From: Lactuca virosa
Taxonomy: Eukaryota; Streptophyta; Magnoliopsida; Asterales; Asteraceae
NCBI GenBank assembly: GCA_928212115.1
Contig: CAKMRJ010003334.1
Coordinates: 103,193,731 to 103,257,730, forward strand
Reading direction: 5' to 3'
DNA length: 64,000 bases
Each line of letters starts with the position of its first letter. Position 1 is the first letter of the stretch. Shown here piece by piece: positions 9,874 to 20,335 of this stretch. The notes below the pieces were generated by a model. The model saw only the letters and a program-made list of their open reading frames with translations, did no database searches and was not told the origin of the DNA. The position numbers and the translations under genes are program-made.

Positions 9874-10648
9874 TGTTGGATTAGGTGTCTAAGTTCATAA
9901 CTATTTCTGGAATGTACTTGACGCGGTTGGCATGGTCCATTTGGGTTGCATGGCATTGCAACACTTGGATAGACTAAATGAGAGGAAAGGACACTTATGG
10001 TTTATTAATATATTATAAGTTCTAATATATTAATAATATTATTTAATTAGTTTTGATCAAGAATTAGTTTAGAATTAATTTGGTGATCAAAAGGAGACTA
10101 ATTAAATATATGGGGTTGATTGTGTTAAATCATCCATTCTTTTATAGTGGGCTAATGATCCATGGTTTATTGGATTGGGCTAAATCCATAAAGGAGCTCC
10201 ATGGATGCTCCATGGAGGCTAAAACCCATGGATCATGGAATATGAAAATCCATGTCAATTAGGGTTTACATGGTGTAACCCTACTTGTGACACAACTATA
10301 AAAGGACCCCATGGGCTACCAAAATCGGCACTATGTGTAGAACAAGAGGGCTAGCCGATTTTGAGTGAGTGTGGACTTCTCTCAAAGTTAATCCAAGTGT
10401 TGTGGTGTTGTGTGAAACATTTGAGGCATCACACTTGAGGTGCTAGGCTCACAAAGTTCTCAAGGAATCCAAGCAACAAAAAGGTATGTTCTTCTACTAG
10501 CTTTTATGTTTCAAAGTTCCCCATGCCATGCTAGTTAGGTTAAGAACCTTGGAAAATCAAATTTGCATGTATCTTAGTAAAACATAGATCCAAGCTTTCT
10601 AGGGTTGCATGCACACCTTAGGAGTGTTAGAATGCTCAAAACCCTTCA
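9874..10648 (+). repeat. Copia A 5' LTR
   Basis: Runs from TGTTGGATTAGG to CTCAAAACCCTTCA. It has a TATA box, CTATAAAAGG, at 10296-10305 and a splice-donor-like AAG/GTATGT at 10481-10489, about 180 bp downstream. The open frame at 10080-10262 lies within it and is not a gene. Confidence 0.95.
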
Positions 10649-10649
10649 G

Positions 10650-10662
10650 TGGTATCAGAGCC
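10650..10662 (+). other. Primer binding site, tRNA-Met type
   Basis: TGGTATCAGAGCC, one base after the LTR end; complementary to the 3' end of plant initiator tRNA-Met. Confidence 0.92.
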
Positions 10663-10731
10663 TAGGCTTGTTTTCTTGATACTTGATGCAAATTGTTGAA
10701 AAAATCAAGTTTTCTGCATTCTGCGGCATGA

Positions 10732-10814
10732 ACTCGCCGAGTCCATGGGGGGACTCGACGAGTCCATGTGATAATTCATCTTACTCGTCGAGTAGGTTCT
10801 TGCACTCGACGAGT
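10732..10814. repeat. Four ACTCGNCGAGT palindromes in the copia A leader
   Basis: Copies at 10732-10742 (centre C), 10753-10763 (A), 10783-10793 (T) and 10804-10814 (A), starting 82 bp after the PBS start. The same motif fills the LTR of an unrelated gypsy family at 7645-8533, and four copies sit at the matching place in copia C (60229-60322). Confidence 0.88.
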
Positions 10815-11347
10815 AGGAGGCCCTGAATGCAGATTTTCGAGTTTTGCTGCTGGAAATGGACTAGAAACATTACCATAACTGTTTTGGTCTTATAAAACTT
10901 GTTTTAGATGGTGTAATGGTTATGCTAATCCATTTACAATGGCTATTATCAAAATTTCAAGTTTTGTATGTGTTATTTATGATTCTTGAAATTGTTGATA
11001 TGAATGTTCATGAACTTATGAGTTTGGTAGATCATAGGAATTATTTTGTTAGTTTAATTCTTGATCTTGATGTGTTTTAATGGAATCCATAATTTGTCCT
11101 CAAGTTATGGATTACCAAAAGTCTTTCTTTTAAAGTCCATTAATGAACACATAGGTTACATAAAATGAAAATCCTCTCATTTTAATAAACCATTAACTCA
11201 TAAGTTATGAAAGTTGAAAAGTTTTGAAAGTTACAAAAGTTGCCCTCAAGTTTTGGAACATGTAAAGTCACCTTAAAAACTTTAGTTCCAACCCCTAGAA
11301 TTTTAAAAGTTAAAATTCAACCCTTATACTTTATAATATTATAAGTT

Positions 11348-11348
<1 letters not shown>

Positions 11349-11396
<48 letters not shown>
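11349..11396. repeat. (AT)n microsatellite
   Basis: About 24 AT dinucleotides in the copia A leader. Confidence 0.97.
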
Positions 11397-11398
<2 letters not shown>

Positions 11399-11399
11399 A

Positions 11400-11900
11400 A
11401 CAAGTCGTTTTACCGTTAGTAGGCCTCATTCACGAAGCTAGACTATAAGGGGGGTATAAGGTTGTTGCCTATAAAATGGCAGCTTAATGGGTGTTCACTC
11501 TCACCTACCGCTTCCTTGACTGGTGGAGGGTCGTTTGCCGAACGGGTAAGACAATGACTTTAATCCTCATTAAAAGTATGATGGTTATAAAGTAACTAAA
11601 TGTTTTATAAATTCCCAATCTTAGTTACTTTAGGAAAATGTGAAAAAGGTGCTAACCCATGAAATTACACTTTGCACTTTGCTTAAGTTGTTAGTGGAGC
11701 ATGTGTGGTTAACCGACACACTAACCTGGACTTAACAAGGTAGAAAAAAGGGTGGCTTAAGGTTTATCATAGATCGGTGGAGCGCGTGTGGTTAACCGGC
11801 ACATCGGTTAGGTGATAAACATTAAGAGTACCAAGTAATTTGCATGGTTAATTCACACCTTGTTTTGTGATCCTCGGCATCCCAGTCACAAAACCTGTAG
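11400..11900 (+). ncRNA. Conserved structured leader of the copia lineage (candidate packaging/dimerisation region)
   Basis: The block starting TACCGTTAGTAGGCCTCATT is conserved in copia B (39960-40480) and C (minus, 58930-59440). It includes two hairpin modules (11690-11725 and 11773-11808). Each has a GGAGC-TGTGGTTAACCGGCAC core with the palindrome GGTTAACC; module 1 is closed by GTTAGTG/CACTAAC. It lies between PBS and gag, where retroelement packaging signals are usual. RNA function is inferred, not shown. Confidence 0.5.
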
Positions 11901-12159
11901 GGCACATTCGAGATTGAAACATGCCATTGAAAAGTTCAATGAATCTCAAAAGAATCTAGGAGTTTCAAAACCAATTAAAACCTAATAATTTATTTCGTTT
12001 TTCATGGTGGAAATTGGTGAATCGTCATTCACCTACCTTCAAATATTTTATAGCTTGGATTACGACATCCCTCTTCTAAGTTATAAAATATTGTGTTGGG
12101 TCCTAGCCTTAATATTACACTTGGGTGTCTTATTAAGGACTATCTTTATATCTAATCTA

Positions 12160-12182
12160 AACTTATCCTTCTTCTTTTTCAG
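12160..12182 (+). promoter_or_regulatory. Splice-acceptor-like tract just before gag
   Basis: A pyrimidine-rich stretch, CCTTCTTCTTTTTCAG, ends exactly at the base before the gag ATG. Together with the AAG/GTATGT in the LTR it would define an intron of 1699 nt (10484-12182) removing PBS and leader. Confidence 0.4.
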
Positions 12183-13082
12183 ATGTCTTCCAACAATGCT
12201 GCTTTTGGCTCAAACCCTACCGGCTCCTTATCTCTCATGAACCTTTGTGGGAGAGTCATCTTCGATGGATCCAACTTTATGGATTGTATCAGGAACATCA
12301 GGATGGTCACTCAGTATGAGGACAAGGAATATGTCCTCGACAAGGAGCTGAAGGAACTTGATGAGTCGCCTGCTACTCCAAAGGAGGTCGCTGAATTCCG
12401 AGCACATGAGAGAGATGCCACTAAGGTGGCATGTATCATGTTGGCCACGATGACAGCCGAGCTCCAAAAGTCCTATGAGGACTTTTATCCTTTTGAGATG
12501 CACCAGGATTTGATGGACAGATACCATCAGAGTGCTCGTTAAGAGCGATATGAAATCATCTCCTCCTTGATAACAACCCGAATGAAGGATGGTGAACCCA
12601 TCACGGGCCACATGCAGAAAATACAAAGATTCGTGGACCGTTTGCTGAAATTGAATGTGAACTTCCCCAAGGAGTTGGCAATTGACATCATTTTGCACTC
12701 CTTACCTTCATGTTATGATGAATTCCGAATGACTTATCACATGAACAAGGAGGAAGTTACACTCAACAAACTTCAAGGACTTCTGAAGACCGTCGAAAGT
12801 GGTCTTAAAGGTAAATTGGTTGTTACTACTTCTACTCCTACCAATGCCCCTGTTCTGGCTATCGGGAAAGGTAAAGGGAAGAAGAGGAAGATCCCTTCGA
12901 AGGGTACAAAGGGAAAGTCTCTTGATGGCTCCTCTTTAAGTGGAACCAAAAGAGGTTCTGTCACTCCTTCTGCCAACCCTAATGAGGCTGAATGCTTCTA
13001 TTGCCATGAAAAGTCGCATTGGAAGCGAAACTGCCCAAAGTACTTGCAAGATGTTAAGGATGGGAAAGTGAAACCCAACCAT
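12183..13082 (+). pseudogene. gag: Copia A gag
   Basis: Gag begins at ATG 12183 (MSSNNAAFGSNP) and continues in the same frame through a TAA at 12540-12542. The first part has the UBN2-type copia capsid region (FDGSNFMDCIRNIR...LDKELKELDESPATP, then HMQKIQRFVDRLLKLNVNFPKE). It ends with a basic stretch and the CCHC knuckle CFYCHEKSHWKRNC, spaced C-X2-C-X4-H-X4-C. The stop fits one C-to-T change of CAA, as inferred from context. Gag would form the particle and bind the element RNA; the stop removes the second half of the capsid region and the zinc knuckle. Confidence 0.92.
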
Positions 13083-13706
13083 GCAGGTATTTACACTATA
13101 TTGTCTAATAACTCACCCCATTCTAATTCTTGGGTCCTTGACACAGGTTGTGGTATTCACATATGTTCTGATTTGCAGGGACTAAGAAGAAGTGAGAATG
13201 TGGAGCATGGGAAGATAAACTTGATCATGGGGAATAGGAAAGTTACACCTGTCACCAAGATTGGAGTTTATTTTTTGTTGCTAAGTAGTGGGTTAACATT
13301 AGATTTGAATAAATGTTGTTACTCGTATGAAATGGCGAGAAATATTATTTCCTTTCATGGTTTGTACAAACAAGGTTTTACCTTTTCGTTTGATAATGAA
13401 TGTGGTGGTATTAATGCTTTCTTTAATAATGTTCTTTATTTTAAAGCATTACCTTGTGATGGTGTATATGAAACTGTGTCGGTTGTAGATAACCTAGGAA
13501 ATAATGTGTTGTGTATTGATTCTTCCACTAGCTTGGATAAAGCATCATTATGGCATTGTCGTCTTGGACATGTGAGCAATAAACGCATAGGCCAACTCCA
13601 AAAGGATGGAGTTTTGGAGTCGTTTGAACTAAAGTTGGATGATAGTTGTGAATCTTGTTTACTTGGAAAAAATGACAAAGTCACCCTTCACTGGTACGTG
13701 TGTTAG
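13083..13706 (+). pseudogene. pol: Copia A protease and pre-integrase region
   Basis: The frame continues from gag. The aspartic protease active site is WVLDTGCGIHIC (D-T-G). The pre-integrase zinc finger follows, with LWHCRLGH and CESCLLGK giving the H-H-C-C ligands. The frame is lost at a TAG at 13704, and integrase homology goes on in another frame, so there is a frameshift close to 13700. No stop separates gag and protease after 12567, as expected for a single copia polyprotein. Confidence 0.9.
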
Positions 13707-14386
13707 GGGTGAGGGTTTGTTGGATGTCATATATACTGATGTGTGTGGACCTTCAGAACTGCCACAAGGGATGCTAACCGCTTCTATGTGACTTTTACTG
13801 ATGATTATAGTAGATATGGATATGTCTACTTAATAAAGCATAAGTCAGAAAACTTTGAAAAATTCATAAGAGTTTAAACAGGAAGTGGAGAATTAACTGG
13901 ACATGAACATTAATATGCTTCAATCCAATCGAGGTGGTGAGTATCTTAATACAGAGTTCCTTGACTATCTTAAGGAATGTGGGATTGTCTCACAATTGAC
14001 ACCTCCCAGAACACCACAGCTTAATGGTGTGGCTGAGAGGCGTAATCGAACCAATGTTGGATATGGTTCCTTCCATGATGATTCGAGCTTCGCTACCAAT
14101 CTCATTTTGGGGGTATGCCTTAGAGACTGCCGCCCATATCCTAAATCTAGTCCCTACCAAAAAGGTTGCCAAAACACCTCACGAGACGTGGACTGGAAAA
14201 GTTCCCAATCTGGACCACATCAAGATTTGGGGTTGCGAGGCTTTTGTGAGACGCGAGACTCACGGTAAGCTCGAACCTCAAAGTGAGAGGTGTATTTTCA
14301 TCGGCTACCCACAGAAATCCTTTGGTTACCTTTTCTACAGACTCAGTGATAATGTGGTCTTTGTAGCAAGGAGAGGAGTCTTTTGA
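13707..14386 (+). pseudogene. pol: Copia A integrase, several frameshifts
   Basis: Integrase core motifs are spread over changing frames: YTDVCGP (first catalytic D), FTDDYSRYGYVYLIKHK, then near 13903 the RGGEYL-type second block, and TPPRTPQLNGVAERRNRT carrying the catalytic E. From 14024 the frame reads SFWGYALETAAHILNLVPTKK...WGCEAFVRR...GYPQKSFGYLFY...VFVARRGVF and ends at 14386. At least three frame changes occur between 13700 and 14024, so no functional integrase can be made from this copy. Confidence 0.9.
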
Positions 14387-14664
14387 GAGAGAGAGAGTTC
14401 ATACGCCAAGGAAATAGTGGGAGACAAATTGACCTTGAAGAAATTTAAGAGTCAAGTGGTGAAGGAACCTCAAACCCTAACAATCAACCTGAGGAGGAAA
14501 CTCCTGTTGATCCGACTGACGAGTCCGTACCTCTGAGGCGTTCCACGAGAGTTAGGAATGCACCTGAGCATTACTATGGTTTTCATATTATTGCGGAAGG
14601 TGATACACTTATCAGTGATAATACACTGGTAAGTCTGGATGAACCTAACAGCTACACGGAAGCC
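14387..14664 (+). pseudogene. Linker between integrase and RT of copia A
   Basis: Low-conservation polyprotein linker. It has a GA repeat after 14386 and acidic, proline-rich coding-like sequence (EEETPVDPTDESVPLRRSTR-type) leading into RT. The integrase block ends with the stop at 14386 and the RT frame is open by about 14640. Confidence 0.6.
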
Positions 14665-16224
14665 ATGGCAGGCCCTGAGGCTGCTAAATGGAAAGAGGCT
14701 ATGGTCAGCGAGATACAATCCATGTATGAAAATCAAGTTTGGAACTTGGTTGACAATGTACCAGGTCGTAAGACAGTCGGGTGCAAATGGATCTTCAAGA
14801 AGAAGACCGACATGGATGGTAATGTACACACTTATAAGGCACGACTGGTTGCAAAGGGCTTTTCTCAAACTCTGGGAGTTGATTATGATGATACCTTTTC
14901 ACCAGTAGCAAAGATTAAGTCTATTAGGGTTATGTTAGCCATTGCTGCATTTCATGATTATGAAATATGGCAAATGGATGTCAAAATTGCTTTCCTTAAT
15001 GGAAGGTTGGCTGAGGATGTTTACATGAGTCAGCCAGAGGGTTTTGTCAGTACAGAGTACCCTAATAGAGTGTGTAAGCTTGAGAAATCCATCTATGGAT
15101 TGAAACAAGCACCTCGCAGATGGAATCTTTGTTTCGATGAGAAAGTCAAAGAGTTTGGCTTTTCGAGGAACGAAGATGAATCTTGTGTATATGTCAAGGC
15201 TAGTGGGAGTATAGTTAGCTTTTTGGTATTGTATGTGGATGACATACTACTCATAGGAAATGACATCCCAACTCTGCAGGAAGTGAAGTCATGGCTTGGG
15301 AAGTGTTTCGCTATGAAGGACCTTGGAGAAGCTGCCTATATCCTAAGGATAAGGATTTTGGGAGACAGGAGTAAGAGACTAATTGGACTTAGTCAGAGTA
15401 CCTACTTGGATAAGGTGCTGAATAGGTTCAGCATGCATAATTCCAAGAAAGGAGAGTTACCGATCCAGAGTAACGCCAGATTGAGTAAGACTCAGAGCCT
15501 GAGTACAGAGGTCGAGATAGCTTAGATGAGTCGAGTACCATATGCTTCCGCTGTAGGCTCGATCATGTATGCTATGACTTGTACTCGTCCTGATGTGGCC
15601 TTTGCGTTGAGCATGGTCAGCAGATATCAGGGGAACCCTGGTAAGGCTCACTGGACTGCGGTAAAGAACATTCTCAAGTACCTGCGGAGGACTAAGGACC
15701 GGGTCCTTACCCTCGGTGGGAGTGATGACTTGAGAGTAGTAGGGTATAGTGATGCTAGCTTTCAGACTGATATGGATAATTTCCACTCTCAGTCAGGCTG
15801 GGTCTTTACCTTAAACGGAGGAGCAATTACTTGGAAAAGTTGCAAGCAGGAGACAGTGGCTGATTCAACTTGCGAATCAGAGTATATAGCGGAAAGCAAG
15901 GCAGAAAAGGAGGCTATATGGCTAAAGAACTTCATTGGAGACCTTGGAGTTGTACTAGCTATAAAGGAGCCTATGGAGATTTTCTGTGATAGTGAAAGTG
16001 CAGTTGCCTTATCCAAGGAACCAAGGGATCATGGAAGATCCAAACACATCGACAGAAAATACCATTTCATCAGACATCGAATAGAAGAAGGGCTCCTTGT
16101 GGCAAAGAGGGTATCATCGGATGAGAACCCAGCAGATCCCCTCACGAAGGGACTGGGTAGGGTTAAGCATCTTCAGCATGCCAGACGCATAGGGCTAAAG
16201 GATGATATTAGTTTTAGAAATTAG
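14665..16224 (+). pseudogene. pol: Copia A reverse transcriptase and RNase H, one in-frame stop
   Basis: The RT frame contains the copia signature run WKEAMVSEI, GCKWIFKKK, YKARLVAKGF, QMDVKIAFLNG, SIYGLKQAPR and the catalytic YVDD at 15232-15243. A TAG at 15523-15525 interrupts just before MSRVPYASAVGSIMYAM. RNase H follows with VGYSDASF, STCESEYIA and IFCDSESAVALSK as the acidic motifs, then HIDRKYHFIRHRIEEG, and ends at 16224. Apart from that stop RT and RNase H are in one frame with all catalytic acids kept. RT would copy element RNA to DNA in the particle; RNase H removes the RNA template. Confidence 0.93.
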
Positions 16225-17054
16225 ATAGCTTTGAAATTTGTAAAGTGTAATTGACATTTGATGATAAATAAAAGTTGTTGTTTATTTATAAGTAAAGTGT
16301 TTCTATCTTCTGTTAATCGTTTACTATCATTTCATTTTGCATGTTTTGACTTCCAGAATAATTATGTTATGGTATATCATATTATTCAAATTCTCCATAG
16401 TCGGTCATATGTTGGAAGTAGATATGAATCAAGACTGTCATGGAGTTGGCTTGTAGATGTCTAAAGTGTTGGACATAGCAAGAGTTGCTACAACATTCAT
16501 GAGTTCTCATAAATTCTGAGTATTAGATTCAACCCACGCTCACTTGCATCACTTCATGGAATTTATCTCGAGTGATCGTGAGACGGTAATATCATATAAG
16601 TCTTCAAACCTAGAGATATGAGTTGGTTATACATTGATTGTACGAAAACGCATTGGTAACTCGATGTTATAAAACATGCCTTTGTGTATAATTCAACAAG
16701 TAGTAGAATGAGCATATGAGTCGAAGTTTATCTGTTCCTTCTTAGATTAGAAGCGATATCTGGGCCCCTCGATATTTTGTTGTGACCTGTGTACCGGGCC
16801 CGGTCAGAACTAAATTGATGTGTTCGATTAAGTTCTATGTCAAACAAATCGGAAATCGGGAAACAAACTGCTGGACAATAAGTAAGACATTGTTCCATGT
16901 ATTTGTCCGGCTGATATCTAGAACAGAGGAGTATATGATCACTTATCTTAAATGGCATATCATCATCATCTCAGTTCCGCGAGACTTTGAAAGAGCTACG
17001 ATTGTTGATCGGTTCCTGAATTCATTCTTGCAGTCATAGTTATTAGACTTATCC
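16225..17054 (+). other. Copia A 3' untranslated internal region
   Basis: No coding signal. It is conserved with copia B (44150-45093) and partly with C (56885-57510), including the ATGATAAATAAAAGT and TCAAGACTGTCATGG segments. Short frames on both strands here are not genes. Confidence 0.8.
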
Positions 17055-17065
17055 AAGTGGAAGAC
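17055..17065 (+). other. Copia A polypurine tract
   Basis: AAGTGGAAGAC directly before the 3' LTR; copia B has AAGTGGGAGAC at the same place. Confidence 0.82.
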
Positions 17066-17836
17066 TGTTGGATTAGGTGTCTAAGTTCATAACTATTTTT
17101 GGAATGTACTTGACCCGGTTGGCATGGTCCATTTGGGTTGCATGGCATTGCAACACTTGGATAGACTAAATGAGAGGAAAAGACATTTATGGTTTATTAA
17201 TATATTATAAGTTCTAATATATTAATAATATTATTTAATTAGTTTTGATCAAGAATTAGTTTAGAATTAATTTGGTGATCAAAAGGAGACTAATTAAATA
17301 TATGGGGTTGATTGTGTTAAATCATCCATTATTTTATAGTGGGCTAATGATCCATGGTTTATTGGATTGGGCTAAATCCATAAAGGAGCTCCATGGATGC
17401 TCCATGGAGGCTAAAACCCATGGATCATGGAATATGAAAATCCATGTCAATTAGGGTTTACATGGTGTAACCCTACTTGTGACACAACTATAAAAGGACC
17501 CCATGGGCTACCAAAATCGGCACTATGTGTAGAACAAGAGGGCTAGCCGATTTTGAGTGAGTGTGGACTTCTCTAAAAGTTATTCCAAGTGTTGTGGTGT
17601 TGTGTGAAACATTTGAGGCATCACACTTGAGGTGCTAGGCTCACAAAGTTCTCAAGGAATCCAAGCAACAAAAAAGTATGTTCTTCTACTAGCTTTTATG
17701 TTTCAAAGTTCCCCATGCCATTCTAGTTAGGTTAAGAACCTTGGAAAATCAAATTTGCATGTATGTAAACCATAGATCCAAGGTTTCTAGGGTTGCATGT
17801 ACACCTTAGGAGTGTTAGAATGCTCAAAACCCTTCA
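17066..17836 (+). repeat. Copia A 3' LTR
   Basis: Starts TGTTGGATTAGG, ends CTCAAAACCCTTCA, followed by TSD TATAG. It differs from the 5' LTR at about a dozen positions plus a short indel near 17761. Confidence 0.95.
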
Positions 17837-18465
17837 TATAGATCTACGAGTAGATTAAGGTATTTTCTTATTCCGTGTTTTATGTAATTGTGTTTACATA
17901 TAATAATCGTAAGGGGTTGTTAGAACATGAATTAGTCACTGTAGTTCATGATATGGCGATGCTATGAACTTTATGGTAAATCTAAAGCATAAATTCCACG
18001 GTAAAATTTTTGATTTGGTTAATAAGGGTTGTAAACCCTAAATTGTGGAATTCTTAGAAATGTGAGATTTAGAACGACTTACAAAGTTAAGTCGTTTGAC
18101 ATTTTATATAAAGCCTAATAGGTTTGGTTACATAATTGAGTATTATGTATTAGATAGAAATATTGAGGTTAGCACATAAAAGAGTTATATAATGGGTTGT
18201 GATATTCAAGAGTTATGTGTCATTTGACAACACATAGGACGAGGCTTGTTACATGATTTCAAGAGCTGGATTACCATATACCTAATATATTCCAGGTGAG
18301 TAACCTTAACCTTTCTAGATGATCAATATCTAGATATGTGATAATTAGTGTATGCCTTGAGTAATTAGTGTAGTCGAGAATTATATTTAATGATATATGA
18401 ATTATTGGATAAAGTAATTGATAGTTACAACAATTTATTGTTATGTTAGTATATTTGTAAGTACA

Positions 18466-18512
<47 letters not shown>

Positions 18513-19568
18513 TTAGGAAATGAGTATAAATTAGATTTATCGCAGAGTATTCTTATCTGATTCGATAAGTGATTATGCTTGAGGTATATAGTAAAGTATT
18601 AATACATGCGTCATTTAATGATTAGAGTTAGAGATAGAAATATGAGTATGAGTATAAAGATAGAGTTAGAGAGAGAAAGAGAGATAGATAGATAGATAGA
18701 TAGATATAGAGGGAGAGTGAGAGAGAATGAGTGTAAACATAGATTAAAGAAAGAAATTGATAGATAGAGATAGAATGAGTATCAACATAAAGTTAGAGAG
18801 AGAGAGAGAATCAATATGTACATAGAGAGAGAGAGAGAACAAGTATGAGTATAAAGATAAGACAATGAGTATGTGCACAGATTTATAGAGAGAGAATAAG
18901 TATAAGCATAGAGAAAGAGAGAGGAAGATAATGAGTATATAGGGATTATAAAGAAAGAGAAAGATAATGAGCATGTTGAGAGAGTAGAGAGACAAAGAGA
19001 AAATGATTATAGAGAAAGTAAACAAAAAAATAGAGAATGGTTATAGTGGGTAGTTTGGGAAAGATAACGAGTAGAGAGAGATATTGAGAAAGAGGATGAA
19101 AGTAGAGAAGGTACGATGAGTAACATAACAAGTGCTTCTGAATATAATTGACGAGTATAACTGAAGGCTATGACTAATAAATATTATTAGTTAAGAATGG
19201 TCGATTGTTGCATTTTTCCAAATAGTCACTACTAAGTATAACTCTTATAGCAATTTGTAGTGGGATATTGAGATCATATTTTAGTTGTTTATAGCTATAA
19301 TTTGTGTACATCGTTGTTAAGGATTACTTACTAAGCTCTTTGTAGCTTACCTTTTTGTTACTGTATGCTTTGCAGGTAAATCTATTAAAGAAAAAAGGAT
19401 TTGAAAAGAGAAATAGTGATACACGTATCAGATCATTATATTTTATTTCTTTGATGTGATTATGATGATAACTACTTGTGCTGGATTATTTATGTAAGCT
19501 AATATGTTTTCATAAATAAAATATGAATTTTTTAGGGCGTACATTATGTTAAAAAGTCGGGTGTTACA
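17837..19568 (+). repeat. 3' part of a gypsy LTR split by copia A
   Basis: It ends with GGGTGTTACA at 19559-19568, the typical end of the gypsy LTRs here. At 19332-19349 it carries a TAAGCT...AGCTTA hairpin equivalent to the conserved hairpin of the other LTRs. It contains (AT)n at 18470-18509, GATA repeats at 18683-18705 and a purine-rich GAGA tract to about 19110. Minus-strand frames at 18744-19131 are repeat translations. Confidence 0.7.
18640..19110 (+). repeat. GA/GATA-rich simple sequence tract
   Basis: The plus strand is almost purine-only in patches (GAGAGA, GATAGATA) with spaced ATGAGTAT segments; degenerate microsatellite expansion inside the LTR. Confidence 0.85.
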
Positions 19569-20000
19569 CAAGCCAAATGCTATGGAGTTTCCCAAACTCC
19601 AAGAACATCTTGCAAAAGAGACTAAAAGTGAAAAAAACACATCCAAGACCCAGATCCATGCATGCAACTAAATAATTCAAGGAACTTTACTACTTAAAAT
19701 GGTCCATAAATAAAGAGACTGATGAAACTCTTCTAGATCTTGCGTCTATTCACCTCTACACCTTGCTTCTTCTTCAAAATCCCATCGAAAGCTCAAGAAC
19801 ACATATAGGGAAGCTATGGTTTCTTTATGAAGGATAGAGGTTGGTGATGAGAGAAAACCCTAAAAGTTAGAGACATTAAACAGGGTCTGAGACCTAAGGT
19901 TTTGTATGGTCACACATCGCATACTTCATTAAAGCGCGTGTCGCGTCCACGTAGAACTCACATGTCGCGTAAAACCCCCAATCCCATATTCCTTAAATTT
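19569..20000 (-). repeat. Possible gypsy LTR relic, minus strand
   Basis: Its layout resembles the promoter half of the minus-strand LTRs at 46300-46640: CTTCTTC/CAAAATCCC leader, GAAAACCCTAAAAG, then a GC-rich motif cluster (GCGCGTGTCGCGTC, CATGTCGCGT) at 19940-19980. No boundary is defined. Confidence 0.35.
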
Positions 20001-20201
20001 TTACAATTAAATAACTTAGAAAATAACATCTTGGAAAACAATCGTAATAGCAAGGAATATAGTGTAAATGGAAAATAGGTAGAACGGATAGAACATTGCC
20101 TGATATTTATCTAAATAGAATAGATCCTTCTTAATCCATATAGCAGATAAGATTTTTTGTCTGGTGGCCCAAAACAGACAATATTGTGATACGTGACAAA
20201 T

Positions 20202-20335
20202 AAGTATATTACATTTTGGCTTACTTCCTTGGTCTTCGAATTATTTTATAGCTCACATATATATAGAGAAGTATATTACATTTTGGCTTACTTCCTTGGT
20301 CTCCAAATTCTTTTATAGCTCACATATAGATAGAT
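20202..20335. repeat. 67-bp tandem duplication
   Basis: Two copies starting AAGTATATTACATTTTGGC at 20202 and 20269, with a few differences. Confidence 0.9.

Larger units (their letters stand above)
9874..17836 (+). mobile_element. Complete Ty1/copia element (copia A), 7963 bp, TSD TATAG
   Basis: The element is flanked by TATAG (9869-9873 and 17837-17841), bounded by LTRs of 775 and 771 bp, with PBS at 10650 and PPT at 17055. Comparing the LTRs by eye I count about a dozen substitutions and one small indel, so the insertion is young. Nevertheless gag-pol is broken by stops and frameshifts, so this copy is probably not autonomous. Order: LTR, long leader, gag, protease, integrase, RT, RNase H, LTR (the copia order, integrase before RT). 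Confidence 0.95.
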
